Assembly (NCBI GenBank): GCA_025526995.1
Contig: JAHLKG010000001.1
Span: forward strand, 496,001 to 560,000
Source of the DNA: Powellomyces hirtus
Taxonomy: Eukaryota > Chytridiomycota > Chytridiomycetes > Spizellomycetales > Powellomycetaceae
Direction of reading: 5' to 3'
Length of the DNA stretch: 64,000 nucleotides
A program made the translations under genes and the position numbers. The notes under the pieces were generated by a model. It saw only the letters and a program-made list of their open reading frames with translations, ran no database searches and was not told the origin of the DNA. Below are positions 34,210 through 45,596 of the stretch, one piece after another (the stretch's first letter is position 1; every line of letters starts with the position of its first letter).

Positions 34210-34846
34210 TGTACGCTTGCGCGGGCGGAGGGAAGCACAGTGAGCATCGCTTCGTGCACAGGTGTTCAGCTACTTCAAATGGCCGAGGATCCACTGCCAC
34301 ATTGAGTGCGCCGGTTAGCCTGACCTCTGACGTGCTCTGTCGGGCCACGAAACCTCGACTGACGGCAGATACAGTATCTCGACATCGCATCATGGATGAG
34401 TCTTGACGGTCGAGGCCCATGAGCAGGGGGGCCGGTTGGATTTGTAGTGTAGAACTAGATGACCAGCGGACACATTCACGAGAGGTATCGAGCGACTCCT
34501 CGTGCTTTTTCGCGGGCATCAGAAGAATGGTATCTATAGATTATGCTCGTGGAGAATGCCATAGCTAAGCGATAGGCGAAAGCGTCGGATTTTGTTGAGC
34601 AAGTATCCAAATGGTCCGGAAATCTAGGAATGGGGGACAGACAGTTCACCATGAAATCTGCTCTGGTGAATCTAAGTTTAAAACCTCGTTGGGCTGGACC
34701 TCCCATCCAGGTGCATACCGCTTACCTGGGAAGGCGCCAGAAAAAGATTATTTGAAGGCGTTGGTGTCGTGTATCTTTATGCCTACGTACTTGTTTTCGA
34801 AATTTTGAACGACCAACGGTCTACATAACACTACAGTTCAAATGTT
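34210..34846. other. Intergenic region between convergent genes
   Basis: Short open frames here have no recognisable features. I see no RNA gene or repeat. Confidence 0.5.
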
Positions 34847-35464
34847 CTATCTATACCCTCTCTCTGGTGGACACAACCCGGAAAGGGATGCCTCATGCGC
34901 ATGTGAATGCTTGGAGGCCCGGTGTTGCTCCAAATCTTCCGGATGCCGAAACGTTCTTGCACAGACCTGACACGTCAAATGATCAGCAAATATGTGCCAC
35001 CGCGCATTGCGAAACTCAAGATTGCAGAGAGAGCATTTGTGCAGAGCAATGGTGTGTTGGGCGCGGGCGTATTCGTCGCGGAACCATCTATGACACCAGC
35101 TGCAGATTGACACTTCTCCCGTTTCTTCTCCTTGCTCTTCCTCGTTCACCTCCTCCATCACCTCGTCCTTCACCTCGACCTCATCGTAGCAGCAACTAGA
35201 ATGCATCTCGTAATCTGAGTCGGATAAGGACATTCCAGAACTGTGTTCCCAGTCGGCATCGCTGTTGATTGTGTGGTTTGCTATCGAGAATATCGAAAAG
35301 GGCCCGTCGTGGTACGTCTTATAGTGATCATCGTACTCTGCTGTGGTGGTGAAGTGTTCGCAGCAGTCTTTGCAGTAAGGATGTTTGGCGTCCGTGTGGT
35401 TGGTGAGACCATTGACAGTGGAGAAGGAGTCGGTGCAGAACGTGCATGGATGGCTGTAAGTCAT
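34847..35464 (-). CDS. C2H2 zinc-finger protein, 205 aa
   Basis: A single exon starting at MTYSHPCTFC. Finger-like units have spacing close to C-X2-C-X12-H-X4-H: CTFC...HTDAKH, CKDC...HYKTYH, CSWC...HTIALH, CSLC with HIFADH, and CQVC...HRASKH. An acidic linker (EVEVKDEVMEEVNEEEQ) separates the first two from the last three. This suits a nucleic-acid-binding protein, but no orthologue is recognised. An upstream exon is not excluded. Confidence 0.7.
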   Translation of the reverse strand: MTYSHPCTFCTDSFSTVNGLTNHTDAKHPYCKDCCEHFTTTAEYDDHYKTYHDGPFSIFSIANHTINSDADWEHSSGMSLSDSDYEMHSSCCYDEVEVKDEVMEEVNEEEQGEETGEVSICSWCHRWFRDEYARAQHTIALHKCSLCNLEFRNARWHIFADHLTCQVCARTFRHPEDLEQHRASKHSHAHEASLSGLCPPERGYR

Positions 35465-36156
35465 ACTTTTCCTTGACAGAGAGCAGTGACAGCCCTTCCT
35501 TCTTCTTATCTACTGTGTTGTAACTTAAGCCGATCAGGCTTGTTGTAAAAGTGTTCTATCTCTTTCTTACTTGGGAACGGCCTTTTCGACAGCGACAGTG
35601 AGATGTGAGAGACGCGAGAAAGTGTCAGTGTCCAAAGTGACATGGGCTCGACACGTGTAAAGTGAGGCTGGCTGCTTACCTGCTCCGCTCGTGTCAATTA
35701 GGCCCAAAAGAGTCAACTTGAACGTCATCTTCTCAGCTCCTGTTTTCCCACAGAAAAGAGCTTCTCAACGGTGGACAGAAAGAAACACATCCAGTTTTCC
35801 CATCCTTTTTGCGTCAACCCCAACCTGCTAATACCTATAGGGAGACGTCGCTTTCTCTCTGCACATAGGCATCTCTAGGTTTTGTCGCTTCTACTTTGGG
35901 GAATTGTGCAGAGCATTGTGATCGGCAGACCGTGTTTTTGCTGCCTGCAAAGTCTTTCTTGCTGCTCTTGCGCTGGGCGGTGGTTGCAACGGCCAAGTGT
36001 AGCCGACAAATGATCAAACTTTCAGTGTCCATTGCACTTGCATCCATTGTAGCCACTAGTCTAGCAGAGTTGGTCTTGCATCTCAAGTGATTGAGTGTGG
36101 AGTTGAGAGCCTCTCGGGTGCAGCAAGGCACCTGCCCCGATCTCTCCTTTGCAACC
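35465..36156. promoter_or_regulatory. Shared upstream region of the C2H2 gene and INTS6
   Basis: About 690 bases between divergent starts. No gene is visible. The frame of INTS6 is open for 22 codons before its ATG, but that stretch has no counterpart in INTS6. Confidence 0.4.
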
Positions 36157-39028
36157 ATGATCTTTGTGTTTGTCGTCGATACGAGCGCTTCTATGAACCG
36201 CTCGTTCTCGGGAAACCTTAGCTATCTAGAAAGTGCAAAGTCTGGGATAGAGCATTTTTTTAAATGGGAGCATTCCTCATCTAACCGGATGAACAACAAG
36301 TACATGCTGGTCACCTATGAAGACCAGTGCTACAAGACTCTCCTGGACACCGACAACGATCAGGTCCTGCTTCAGGAAGTGAAGCTCTTGCAGGCGACCG
36401 ACCTCTCGACCGCCGGCGCTACTTTTGGAACAGTACTAGAATATCTCGATGCCTATCGACGCAGCAACAGTTTTGACACGATCGGCCGCGGACGCTACCC
36501 GGCCGACTCTGAAACCACTACCATCTTCTGGTTCACGGACGGCAGCAATTTTTCGGAAAAGAGCGGCGACAAATGGGTGCTTTCGGACGAACTCCACATC
36601 CCGCGACTGCAAACTCCCGGCCAGGAATTTTATCACGAACCGTTTCGGTGGGATCAGCGGTTGTTTACCCTGTGGATGACGCAGGCCGTGCATCCCGAAA
36701 GCAAAGTCCCACAAATGAGCACCGTCATGCGCGGCGAATGGTGGCAGATACCCAACGTCAAATACCTCATGCAGTGCATCGACAACTGTATGCATTACAA
36801 ACACGCCAACGTCCACCCGTTTGCCCCAATTTGCAATGCCGAGGGCGTTCTGGTCAACATGATCGAAAGCCCAGTCACGGCTACCAATGGGCCCGCCCCC
36901 GTTCAAACGCTCATGATCTACTCCAACAAATCATCAACCCATCACTTTCCCATCCCAGAAGCCTATTGGGTCGACGCCATTGCGCCTGGCCCGAGCAACA
37001 TCCTCACGATTCCGCCCCGTTCTGCTCACCCCACCATTTTGTACACAAAACGCGACGACATCTACCCCATCCCAGAAGGGTTTCCCGTGGACCGCTTCAG
37101 CATTGACCAGAAATCGGAAATCGTGCAGGAACTCATGAAACAAAAGGAGAAAATCAGCTGGACTCTGTTTGTGCAATTCAGCAACGCCGCCCAAGACTTT
37201 GGCGCGCCGTTTGGCACCCTCAAATACAGCGAAAGCAGCAAAACAGTCAGCATGTACCTGATGCCGTACAACTTTCCGCTGTTGTTTGCAGCAATCCTCG
37301 AACTTCGGAAACGCAGCCTCGCCGCCGCGGCCGCCCAAAATATTGCCGACTATGTCCGTTCCGTGCCCATCTACTACCGCGAACCCCTCCGCAGAGCATT
37401 CGCGCAGATCAACATCATGAATCTCTGGCCCGCTGACATCCCTGCCCTCCCTGCCGCAAACCCCCATATTGACAAATATTACATGGAGACCGTCCAGAAA
37501 TCGACCATCATGATGGCAGCTGTGCACAAAAGGGTCATGGCGTCCAGAGCGACGGACCATGAGCTGCTGCGTAAACGCTCAGCGGCCAACCCGTTGGGTG
37601 CGGCCGCGTCCCCATCCCCAATGTTGTTTGAGAATGTGTTTGATATTCCCCGCGAGGCTCTCATCCCGGCCCTCACTGACCTCAGAAACGCGCTCAGGAA
37701 AACGGTCCTGGGCCCATCTAAACGACAACGCTTGAGTGTGCTCGAAGAAGGTGCTTATCTGAATTTACCCCCTCCATGAGAACTGCATGCTTTTGCCCAT
37801 ATCTTGGCAAACTTACTCATCAGTACTTCTCCTAAATCTGTGTACCAATCTTCGTGTTTGTGCAAAATCATGTATTTTCGTCTCCTCAGATGCCCGGCAT
37901 ACCCTCCCGATCTCACAAATGGGCAACTACGCCCCGCGCATGTACAAGCAACAACGCCTGCGGGACCCGCTCGAAGATGAAGACACGGCCCGTCAGCGCG
38001 ACAAGAACGTGTTTGGCAACCCCTATCGCACCGACAAGAAAGTCTCCATCGACGAAGAAGACGAGGCTGCGCAGATGGATGCGGCGGTGCCCGCTTCCAA
38101 CGCATCCACCTCTTCCTCCTCTAATGGATCAACTTCCACAGCGAAACGGAAACGCAGATTGCCGCCTAGATCGACCACGTCAACTACCGTTTCCTTCAAT
38201 AGAGCCCGCGTCCCCACGATCTCGAAAATGAAACTGCCGTTCTTGGATATACCCCCGCTGCTCGCGTGGAGGGACGTCAAAGCGGCGTCTCCGCGACTAA
38301 AGGAGACTAGAATTGCGAGGGAGAATCTCATTGCGGCGTATCGATCTAGTGCGGCGGAAGAAGCGGCTAATGCGGCTGCTGTACAAGCCATGGAACATTC
38401 CCCCGTGCCACAACCACCACCATCGTCAACTCAACCACCGATAATAGCGGCAGGAATGACGCCGCCGCAACCTCCTGTCCCGCAACAAGATCAGCAACCA
38501 CAACCGCGGCCGGTGGTACCGACCATCGCTACCACGGATCCAGACACCCCAAGGCCTCTACCACAGAAACAGTCACCACCACTTCAACAGCAACTACAGC
38601 AACTACAAGCGCAACAGACATTGTCCCCCATATCCCCAGATTCGCCAACCACCCCGCCTACCCCGCCCGCCGCAGCGCACGCGTCACTCCGCGCTCAAAT
38701 CCGCGAGCTCATCTGGCGGGTCCCGAAACGTACGTTATATGCTCGATCCAATCAAGCAATCATCTCTGCTGGAAAAATAGTGTTTTACCCACTAACTCGC
38801 GCCTTCTTCTCGTTTTTTTTTGTTCACATCTTTTCAGACTACAACTCCCAAGCAATCATCACCCTCCTCCACCATCTCGACGCCGACGCGCGCACCGCCA
38901 TCCTCCCCTACGCGATACAGTGCGCGGAAAAGTGCAGGCGGTTCGGATTGGTGGATAAGATTAGAGCGGTGGTGGGAAAGCAGTCGGCCCCTTCCTCCTC
39001 CTCACATAGGGTGTCGCCTTCGCGATGA
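36157..39028 (+). CDS. INTS6: Integrator complex subunit 6 (INTS6) homologue, 874 aa
   Basis: Three exons, 36157-37750, 37890-38729 and 38838-39028, join in phase. The N-terminus is a von Willebrand A domain: MIFVFVVDTSASMN (MIDAS motif DxSxS), YMLVTYEDQCYKT, IFWFTDGSNFSE. Metazoan INTS6 landmarks then follow in order: EPFRWDQRLFTLW, FPIPEAYWVDAIAP, FGAPFGTLKYSESS, MYLMPYNFPLLFAAIL, VPIYYREPLRRAF, FENVFDIPREAL, LPISQMGNYAPRMY and VFGNPYRTDKK. After a Pro/Gln/Ser-rich linker, the C-terminus (LRAQIRELIWRVPK, then ALLHHL-like helices) matches the conserved INTS6/SAGE1 end. Integrator processes snRNA and attenuates RNA polymerase II transcription in animals and plants; model yeasts lack it. Nuclear role inferred. 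Confidence 0.9.
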
Positions 39029-40082
39029 GGTGGTGCGAACTCCGATCTTTCTCTCTGTTCGTGGTGGTTTGGATCCGTGTATGGGTAATGGGTGGTGCGG
39101 TGTAATGATGGACCCTCGTGGGGAAGGGTGGGAGTATGCTGTGGGGCAAGGGGGTAAAAGAGTAGTGTAGAAGATGGGGGGAAGTAGAAGTATGGAGTGC
39201 GTGATTGAGTAAACGCGTGGGGGGGGGGGGGCAGGTTTGGGCTCAAATCGCCGGTCAATGTCATTTTGGCAGTCAGTTGGGGAAAAGTTTTTTGACCGCA
39301 TGCACGCCCTACGCGATACATTGGGATGGGAGATGTAGAAGGGATGCGCCTGGATGATAGGATCAAAGCTGTCCGCGGAGGGGACCGCGTGCCGTCCATC
39401 GAGAGTTGTTGTCCCTGGCGATCGTGGGGGTTAACACGCGTCTGCTTGATTTTGATGCATATATGGATGCGGTGTCATGGATGGGGTAGCTCCAGATGTC
39501 GTTGCTAAGATCTGATACATGGGCTTGTATCTCATCGTGAGGTTGACACTCTACTCTCATGCTTTTATTTACATTGGCTAGTTTTTCCATGAAGGATGCG
39601 AAAAGCGCCTTCAAATGTTGCTGCTTTAATTACCGGCGCCTACGAAAGTAGCAACTCGGCACGTTTCCATTTAATGAGAAGTCACGCAAATACTATACGG
39701 GGAATCCAAGAGAACAACAAAAAAAAAGCAGGAAAAGGAAAAGAAACGACCAGTAGGCAACGTTCTACGGTCGTCAATCCGAATTCTCACATGCCACAGT
39801 GTGTGTTCCACCACGCAGGGTCTTTTCCGATCTCCGAAATGACGCACGTCCATGGAGTCTTGGGCCACAAAACCGTGCAAAAAATTCTCACACTTACGCG
39901 TGCGTGCCGTCACACCCTTATCCACTTGCCCCATATATTTACCAGGCTAGTTGCACAAACCCAGCGCAAAATAAAATCAAAAACCAACTTGAAGCACTAG
40001 CCGCTGAAAACGGCCAAATAGATAGGATAATACCGTAGTACCGCACCCGCCCCGTCACCGTTTCATATATTTCTGCCGCGGA
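39029..40082. other. Intergenic region, about 1.05 kb
   Basis: No convincing gene. It contains a G13 run at 39219-39231. The 134-codon open frame at 39596-40000 (+) is Lys/Asn-rich with no family resemblance and is probably chance. Confidence 0.5.
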
Positions 40083-42638
40083 ATGTTCAATCTTTTGTCG
40101 TCGACTTGGACTTCTCTCACCGGCGAGCAACAAGCCACACCACAACGACCAGGCACGCCCGACTCCCGAAGCGTCTCGTCTTATTCCTCCTCTGTGTCGT
40201 CGTACTCGTCCTCGGGCTCGTCTACACCCGTTTCGGACTTGCCGGACGACCCGCTTGCTATTCTTACGGATAGGGACATTAGTGTTGCTGTCGATTTGGA
40301 AACGCAGTTGTTTGTGGAGCAAGTGCTGCACGCGGACGACGACGGATTTTTGGTTCCGCATACGATTGCCAGAGAATATTTGGTTAATATGCAGCCCCTG
40401 TATCTCGCGCACACGTTGAATAGCAGGGTCGAGGCGTTGAGGCATGATGGTAAGTGTGGGGGTTTCCAACGCACTTGAGATGTCTGAGATAGTCATTAAA
40501 TCCTTTTTCACGTCTTCCTCCAGTTCTTCGCGCCCGCCTCATCGAGCTCGTTCTCCTCCTCGAGTTCTCCGCCGCGTACGGCGAAAATGCAGCCACTTTG
40601 ACCGTCGCGCCCACCATGGACGCCGCAACCCGGCAAAATCTCATGCATGCCGCCCCCGTGATTGTGGATAGTTACCCGGGCCCGACGTTCCTCCCGCCGC
40701 TGACCCGTGCGCTGTATGTGCGGCTGTTCCGTAGCCTCCCCATTATTGCGGGGCATGGCGATAAATATTTGAAGGGTGTGGATGGGTTTGTGGAGACGGA
40801 GTTTTTGGATTTTGTGGGGAAATGGATGAGGGCGACCAAATTTGACATTCTGGTGAGTTGGAAGAGGGGGAGGTGGGCAGTGGGGTTGTGGTGGTGGAAA
40901 ACTAATATTTCTCACCTCTCTTTGGCAGAGCTTCTCCATGCACTACGTCACCCTATTCGCGCACCTCAAGAACGAAACATGGTACGGTGTCGACGATACC
41001 CCAATCCCCGTCCCTGAAGGATTCATGGGCACCGCGCCTGCGCTCCTACCCACGTCCATGTACCCTGACCTCCAGACATACTACCGGGCAAGCCTACCGG
41101 GCGGCGGGACGTTCCGGCTCGCCAAACGGGTGCGCCGGTCACCGTCGTCGTCGGCCAATTCCCCGGATGGAAGTGAAATTGAGGATGAGGATGTCTTTGA
41201 GATGCGGGAATTCAAAGCGCGGCTGTTTACGGACGCGTGGCGGAAAGTGTTGAGAAGTGGGTGTGCGATTTGTCGCGAGTTGGTTGCGGAGAGGAAAATC
41301 AAGATGTCTGGTGACGACACTCCACATGCACGTTTCTGGGCCGTTGTCCGCACAGCCCCGACTATCGCCGACCTACCGCCCCATTACCAATCCTTTTTCT
41401 ACGCGCTCGTCACTGCCATGTCGCAAACGGTCGACACGATCCTCGCGGATGCCGACTGGCGCATTAAATTCGCGAACATCTGGAAACGTCTCCCCGTGAC
41501 CATCATGCTCACCTCGCTACGGCTCGTCAACCCGGTCCCCTTTGTCGACCGTGTTATCAAACTGTTTTGCTGGAAACCGCCGGGAATGCACTCACTGTTG
41601 CAGCGGATTGGCGGCATGATTGCGGCGAGTGACAAGACGGCGGCCAAAATCAAATTGTTGCAGAAAGGATTGGACCCGCAGGCTAAATCCGCCGTGGAGA
41701 GAATTGTGGATGGCCTGTTTGCGGATACCGTCAGAGATGAGAGTGCTCCCCACCCGACTCGACCCGTCTCGGCCCTCGATTCGACCGGTAAGATCCGCAC
41801 CATCCTCGAATCCCACCCGGACGCACCACGCGGCGGCATCGCCACTACCCCGCACGCCCTAGCGTATGCGAAACTGTACATTCGCAAAAAGGAAAAAGAC
41901 GAATTCGTCGAATCACTCGGCGGGAAATCCGTCACCGACTTCATCAACCATCTGGCTAAAATCGTGCCCCCCATCCTGGACGAAATCTGGAACTGTATTG
42001 ATTTTGCGGCCCTCATGGCCGTGATGGTCGAGACGGTGACAAGGTGCCTCGCGGCCCTGGATCTCTACGACACGCAAAAGCCGGATGCGACGCAGCAGGA
42101 GAAACAGAAATTGCATAGGGATGTGATACATGCACTCTATGCCGCCATCCTCCCCTTCTTTAAAGCTGCGTACCCGCTCCTCCACGCACTCGCGAACCGG
42201 AAATCGACCGGACCCGCGGGTCTGCACGCGTTGGTCGAGTACCTCCTCACGGAAGTTATTGACGGAACAGTCCCACCAACAAAATCAACATTAACATCAT
42301 CAAAAGCCACAGGAGGCCAATCCATCCTCGCCGTGGTGAGAGACACTACCTCGGTCACATCCACCCTCACGCCCCATCAACTCGACCAAATGTGGCGCGA
42401 AGTCGATCAACGCGTCGTGGCACTTGAAGCCGGCGTGGATCCGAGAGATGTGTCGGTCAAACATCCGGCGGATATTATGGCGGGACCGGCGCTCCGCGCT
42501 TTTTGGAGGCAGATTGTGGGCGAGTTTGTCGGAACCGCGAGTATGAAGCAGAAGGTGGTTACGGGCAAGACGCATTCACAAACAGTACCGCAAGCTCCGC
42601 CGGCGTCGGTGTCGGACCTGGACCTGGATGTGGATTAA
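40083..42638 (+). CDS. DUF3818 / PX-associated family protein (Lec1/Ypr097w-like), 801 aa
   Basis: Exons 40083-40449, 40524-40852 and 40929-42638 join in phase. After a Ser-rich N-terminus there is a helical region (VAVDLETQLFVEQVLHADDD, LRARLIELVLLLEFSAAYG). The C-terminal half carries the strongest family match: RLPVTIMLTSLRLVNPVPFV, VIKLFCWKPPGMHSLLQRI, and the AKIKLLQKGLD helix. This resembles the fungal DUF3818 domain found with PXB/PX in yeast Ypr097w (Lec1), which is linked to lipid droplets and sterol distribution. I do not see an obvious phosphoinositide-binding PX core, so it may have lost PX. Family call moderate, function inferred. Confidence 0.6.
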
Positions 42639-43699
42639 GCCAACGCGGCAACCTTCTGATACAAAAACCACGATCATCTCTACCTACCTACCGACCCCTC
42701 CTTACACATATATCAAACCCCTCATAGCGCAGGTAATTATAGATAGTATACGGCCCCTTTTTTACTTTTATATTCTTTTAGCATACCATAGAATAATTCG
42801 GCGATGTGGGGATGCACGCCCTATGTTCTGAGATCTTTTGCATCGATTCGTTGGGCTATCTGTCTATCTTCAATGTTACAAAATTGACCTTTCCCAAGTT
42901 CGTCTCACACAACGCGGACTTTTGCTCGCTAAAGGCACTCACGTACCGAACGCAATTAAAACGATGTGTCTTTCGAACAATTTTCTGTACGGAAAAAAAA
43001 AAACAGTAGTTTGCCAAGAACCGGAGGAAAAACAATCGTTTGATCTCAAGGTACGAGTCGAGGCCCTTGAGAATTGCTTCAAGCATGACATTATTCCGCT
43101 GCAAGTCTTCCAGAATTTGTGGGATGTCGGTTGCTTTGAGAATGTGGCGGTCTTGTAATTTGCAAAATCCATCTCCATAAGACTTCGCGGTTGTTTTCTA
43201 CCAACTTTTAATAACAGGTCGCAGTGTCATTCCAAACACATTAGACAACCCCATTTTGGGGCGGGTTACTGACGAAAATCATTTGCACGGCCGTCTGTTT
43301 GGCGCCCACCCTCACTTCCTGCCCGTGATACGGCGGGAGAATCTATCGGAGACTCACTTCCACGTGAGATGACCTTTTTTGTGAACGTTGTTGGGCGAGC
43401 AAGTCTTTGCGGGACTTCGAAAGTTGACCAGGCCCGAGCTTCGGCTACCGGGGTCGTAGAGAGGACCGGGACTAGTATTCGAAATGGAACAAGATACTTG
43501 AAGATATTTATCTACTTGATACATTTGTATGTACAAAGACAAACAAACACAAGAACCCGGGCACAGAGTAAGAAACGAGCTTGTATAGCTATCTATCTAC
43601 ATGGCACCCATAAAGTCTCACAATATATACAATAGGGGGTTAAGAAATGTACGACCCTTCAATCAAATAGGTATTGCGGGTGGGTTTTGATTTTGATTT
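42639..43699. other. Intergenic region with one protein-like frame
   Basis: About 1.06 kb between convergent genes. The + frame ending at 43158 is partly protein-like (KVRVEALENCFKHDIIPLQV, then stop) but has no start with leader support and no recognised family. It could be a gene remnant. Otherwise nothing is seen. Confidence 0.3.
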
Positions 43700-45028
43700 T
43701 CACTCTCCTACGCGTTTCCACATGACACCGACCTCTCCATGTTCTTTGCCAAACAAGCACCACAGTCCATCCGCATTCCCATCCGCAGGGGGTGGGGGTG
43801 CGACGACCCACCTCGAAGTCCTCGTTCTCGGAGTCACAATACACACTCTTTCGGGATGACACAAGTCCAGCACGACCAGCAGGGGTTGGTGGGTGGTTGG
43901 GTTGAAGGCGACGACGAGGGGGAGGACGTCCCCAATGCAAATAGTGGCGAAGCGGGTGTTGTGGGTGTAGAGCGTGATTTCACCGGGCGTTTGCGCGAGG
44001 AGGATGGTGGAGACGATGTGGAGGGAGATGGGGGTGCTGGATGTGGGGATCGTTGTGGGGTTCGTTGGCGTGTGGAGGGGCAGGGAGAGGATGTGGGGTT
44101 GAGTGGAGTCAATGGCCAGGTAGAGATGGGTTGGGGAGAGGGTGAGGGTGCGCGGGCGGGTGTTGCGGGGGAGTGGGTATGACCATATCTTGGTTGGCGG
44201 TGTCGCGGGGTTGATTTTATACAACGTAACCACCGCTCCGGTATTTGTGTCGTTTTCAATTCCGTTTTCGAGTTCTCTCGGTTCCGGCAAACTCCACCAC
44301 GCCGTAGCACACGCCAACAGATCCCCACACGTGACAGCGATGTAGGGTGTGTCACACACTTTGCCCGCAAATACTTGGCGGGGTGGGGTGGGGGTTGTGT
44401 CGAAAATGCGGGTGTATCCGCCCTCGTAGGCGCCGCGCCATTCGTTGATGGCCATGTACGAATACGAATCTGAAGAGTGGGAGAGGTGGTGGTGGGGAGT
44501 GTCAGAGTCGATCCATTTAGCGTAGGATGGAGTCGTGCGGGCCGTACGGGCGTCGGGCGTCGGTGGTGTGGTTGGGTAGATGGGAAGGGTTTGGATGGTG
44601 GATGTGGAGATGATACAGACGTGAGTGCCCCCATGAACGATGCGAGCAGAGGGTCCGCCGGCAGCTCCACTCACGGCGGCAAAAAAGCGTCGGTTCTCTC
44701 CATTGTTTGTCTCCTGCTCTGTGCACTTCATTCCGGGTGTGCTACGGACTTGTTCGAGGTCTTTCCACAATACCACGTCCCGGAGGACTTTTTCCCAATT
44801 CGTATCCGTGTTAGCGTTCGCGTTAAACTTGTTGTGGGTGGGGATGTCTATATGTATATCATACGCCGCTAGTCGTGGCCGGAAAATCGTGGTGGCGTGC
44901 GAAGAAACCAGGGTTTGGAAGGTGCGGTTGAGGCGGGCGAACGTGTAGAGGGAGGAGAGCGGGAGGTGGTGTGTGATGGCAATGAGGAGCTCGTGGGGGA
45001 GGTCCGTGAGTTGGGGTGGTGGTGACAT
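43700..45028 (-). CDS. F-box protein, 442 aa
   Basis: A single exon. Residues 8-45 form an F-box: LTDLPHELLIAITHHLPLSS followed by LYTFARLNRTFQTLVSS. This motif binds Skp1 in SCF ubiquitin ligases. The remaining 390 residues are beta-rich with many Thr and Pro (TLYKINPATPPTKIWSYPLP, HIVSTILLAQTPGEITLYTH). They read like a diverged beta-propeller that could bind the substrate, but I cannot assign a repeat class. Substrate unknown. Confidence 0.75.
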   Translation of the reverse strand: MSPPPQLTDLPHELLIAITHHLPLSSLYTFARLNRTFQTLVSSHATTIFRPRLAAYDIHIDIPTHNKFNANANTDTNWEKVLRDVVLWKDLEQVRSTPGMKCTEQETNNGENRRFFAAVSGAAGGPSARIVHGGTHVCIISTSTIQTLPIYPTTPPTPDARTARTTPSYAKWIDSDTPHHHLSHSSDSYSYMAINEWRGAYEGGYTRIFDTTPTPPRQVFAGKVCDTPYIAVTCGDLLACATAWWSLPEPRELENGIENDTNTGAVVTLYKINPATPPTKIWSYPLPRNTRPRTLTLSPTHLYLAIDSTQPHILSLPLHTPTNPTTIPTSSTPISLHIVSTILLAQTPGEITLYTHNTRFATICIGDVLPLVVAFNPTTHQPLLVVLDLCHPERVCIVTPRTRTSRWVVAPPPPADGNADGLWCLFGKEHGEVGVMWKRVGE

Positions 45029-45596
45029 GACGGGTAAGCGTTTGTCTTGGCGACGCGAGTGTGAGGTGGGTGATCAGTGCGGAAGGAGTAAGTGGTGTTG
45101 TGGTGTACGAAGAATAAAGTTGCTGTTAAAGAAGGATTTCTTTTCCGGTCAAGATTTTAGACTTTAACCTTACCCTTCGAAACGGGAACAGTTTCAAGAG
45201 CGGAGAGACGGCTTAGTCAGCAATTTGGCAAACGCGTTCGGACGGCTCCGACCATATACCCCTTCCTTCTGTTTTTCTGTGTTTGTTGGCTTCATATTTC
45301 AGTGCAAATTACCGAGCGATCATTGATGAAAACAATGATCAACTTTGAAATGGTATATATTCGTTTTATTTTCTCTCCGCTCCGTGTATGTACAGTAGCA
45401 TTAGCATCAAATAAGTTATAGTTTAAATTAAGGCTTGAGCGAAACTTTGTGTCGCCCAATCTCTTTCGTTCCGCTTCGTTTATCCCGTGAGATATACTGT
45501 AGGTTTCTGTACAATTGTGGTGACTTTTCCAAAAAAAGGTGCCCCCCTTGAGTAGTTCTTCCAAATAACTGTTGTAGATTTTAAGGCTCGGATGGC
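45029..45596. other. Intergenic region, F-box gene start to HSF 3' end
   Basis: AT-rich DNA without a supported gene. It holds the promoter of the F-box gene and the 3' flank of the heat shock factor gene. Confidence 0.45.

Noticed and set aside
39596..40000. A 134-codon + strand ORF between INTS6 and the DUF3818 gene
   Set aside because: There is no domain, the composition is biased, and no initiation or splice context was found.
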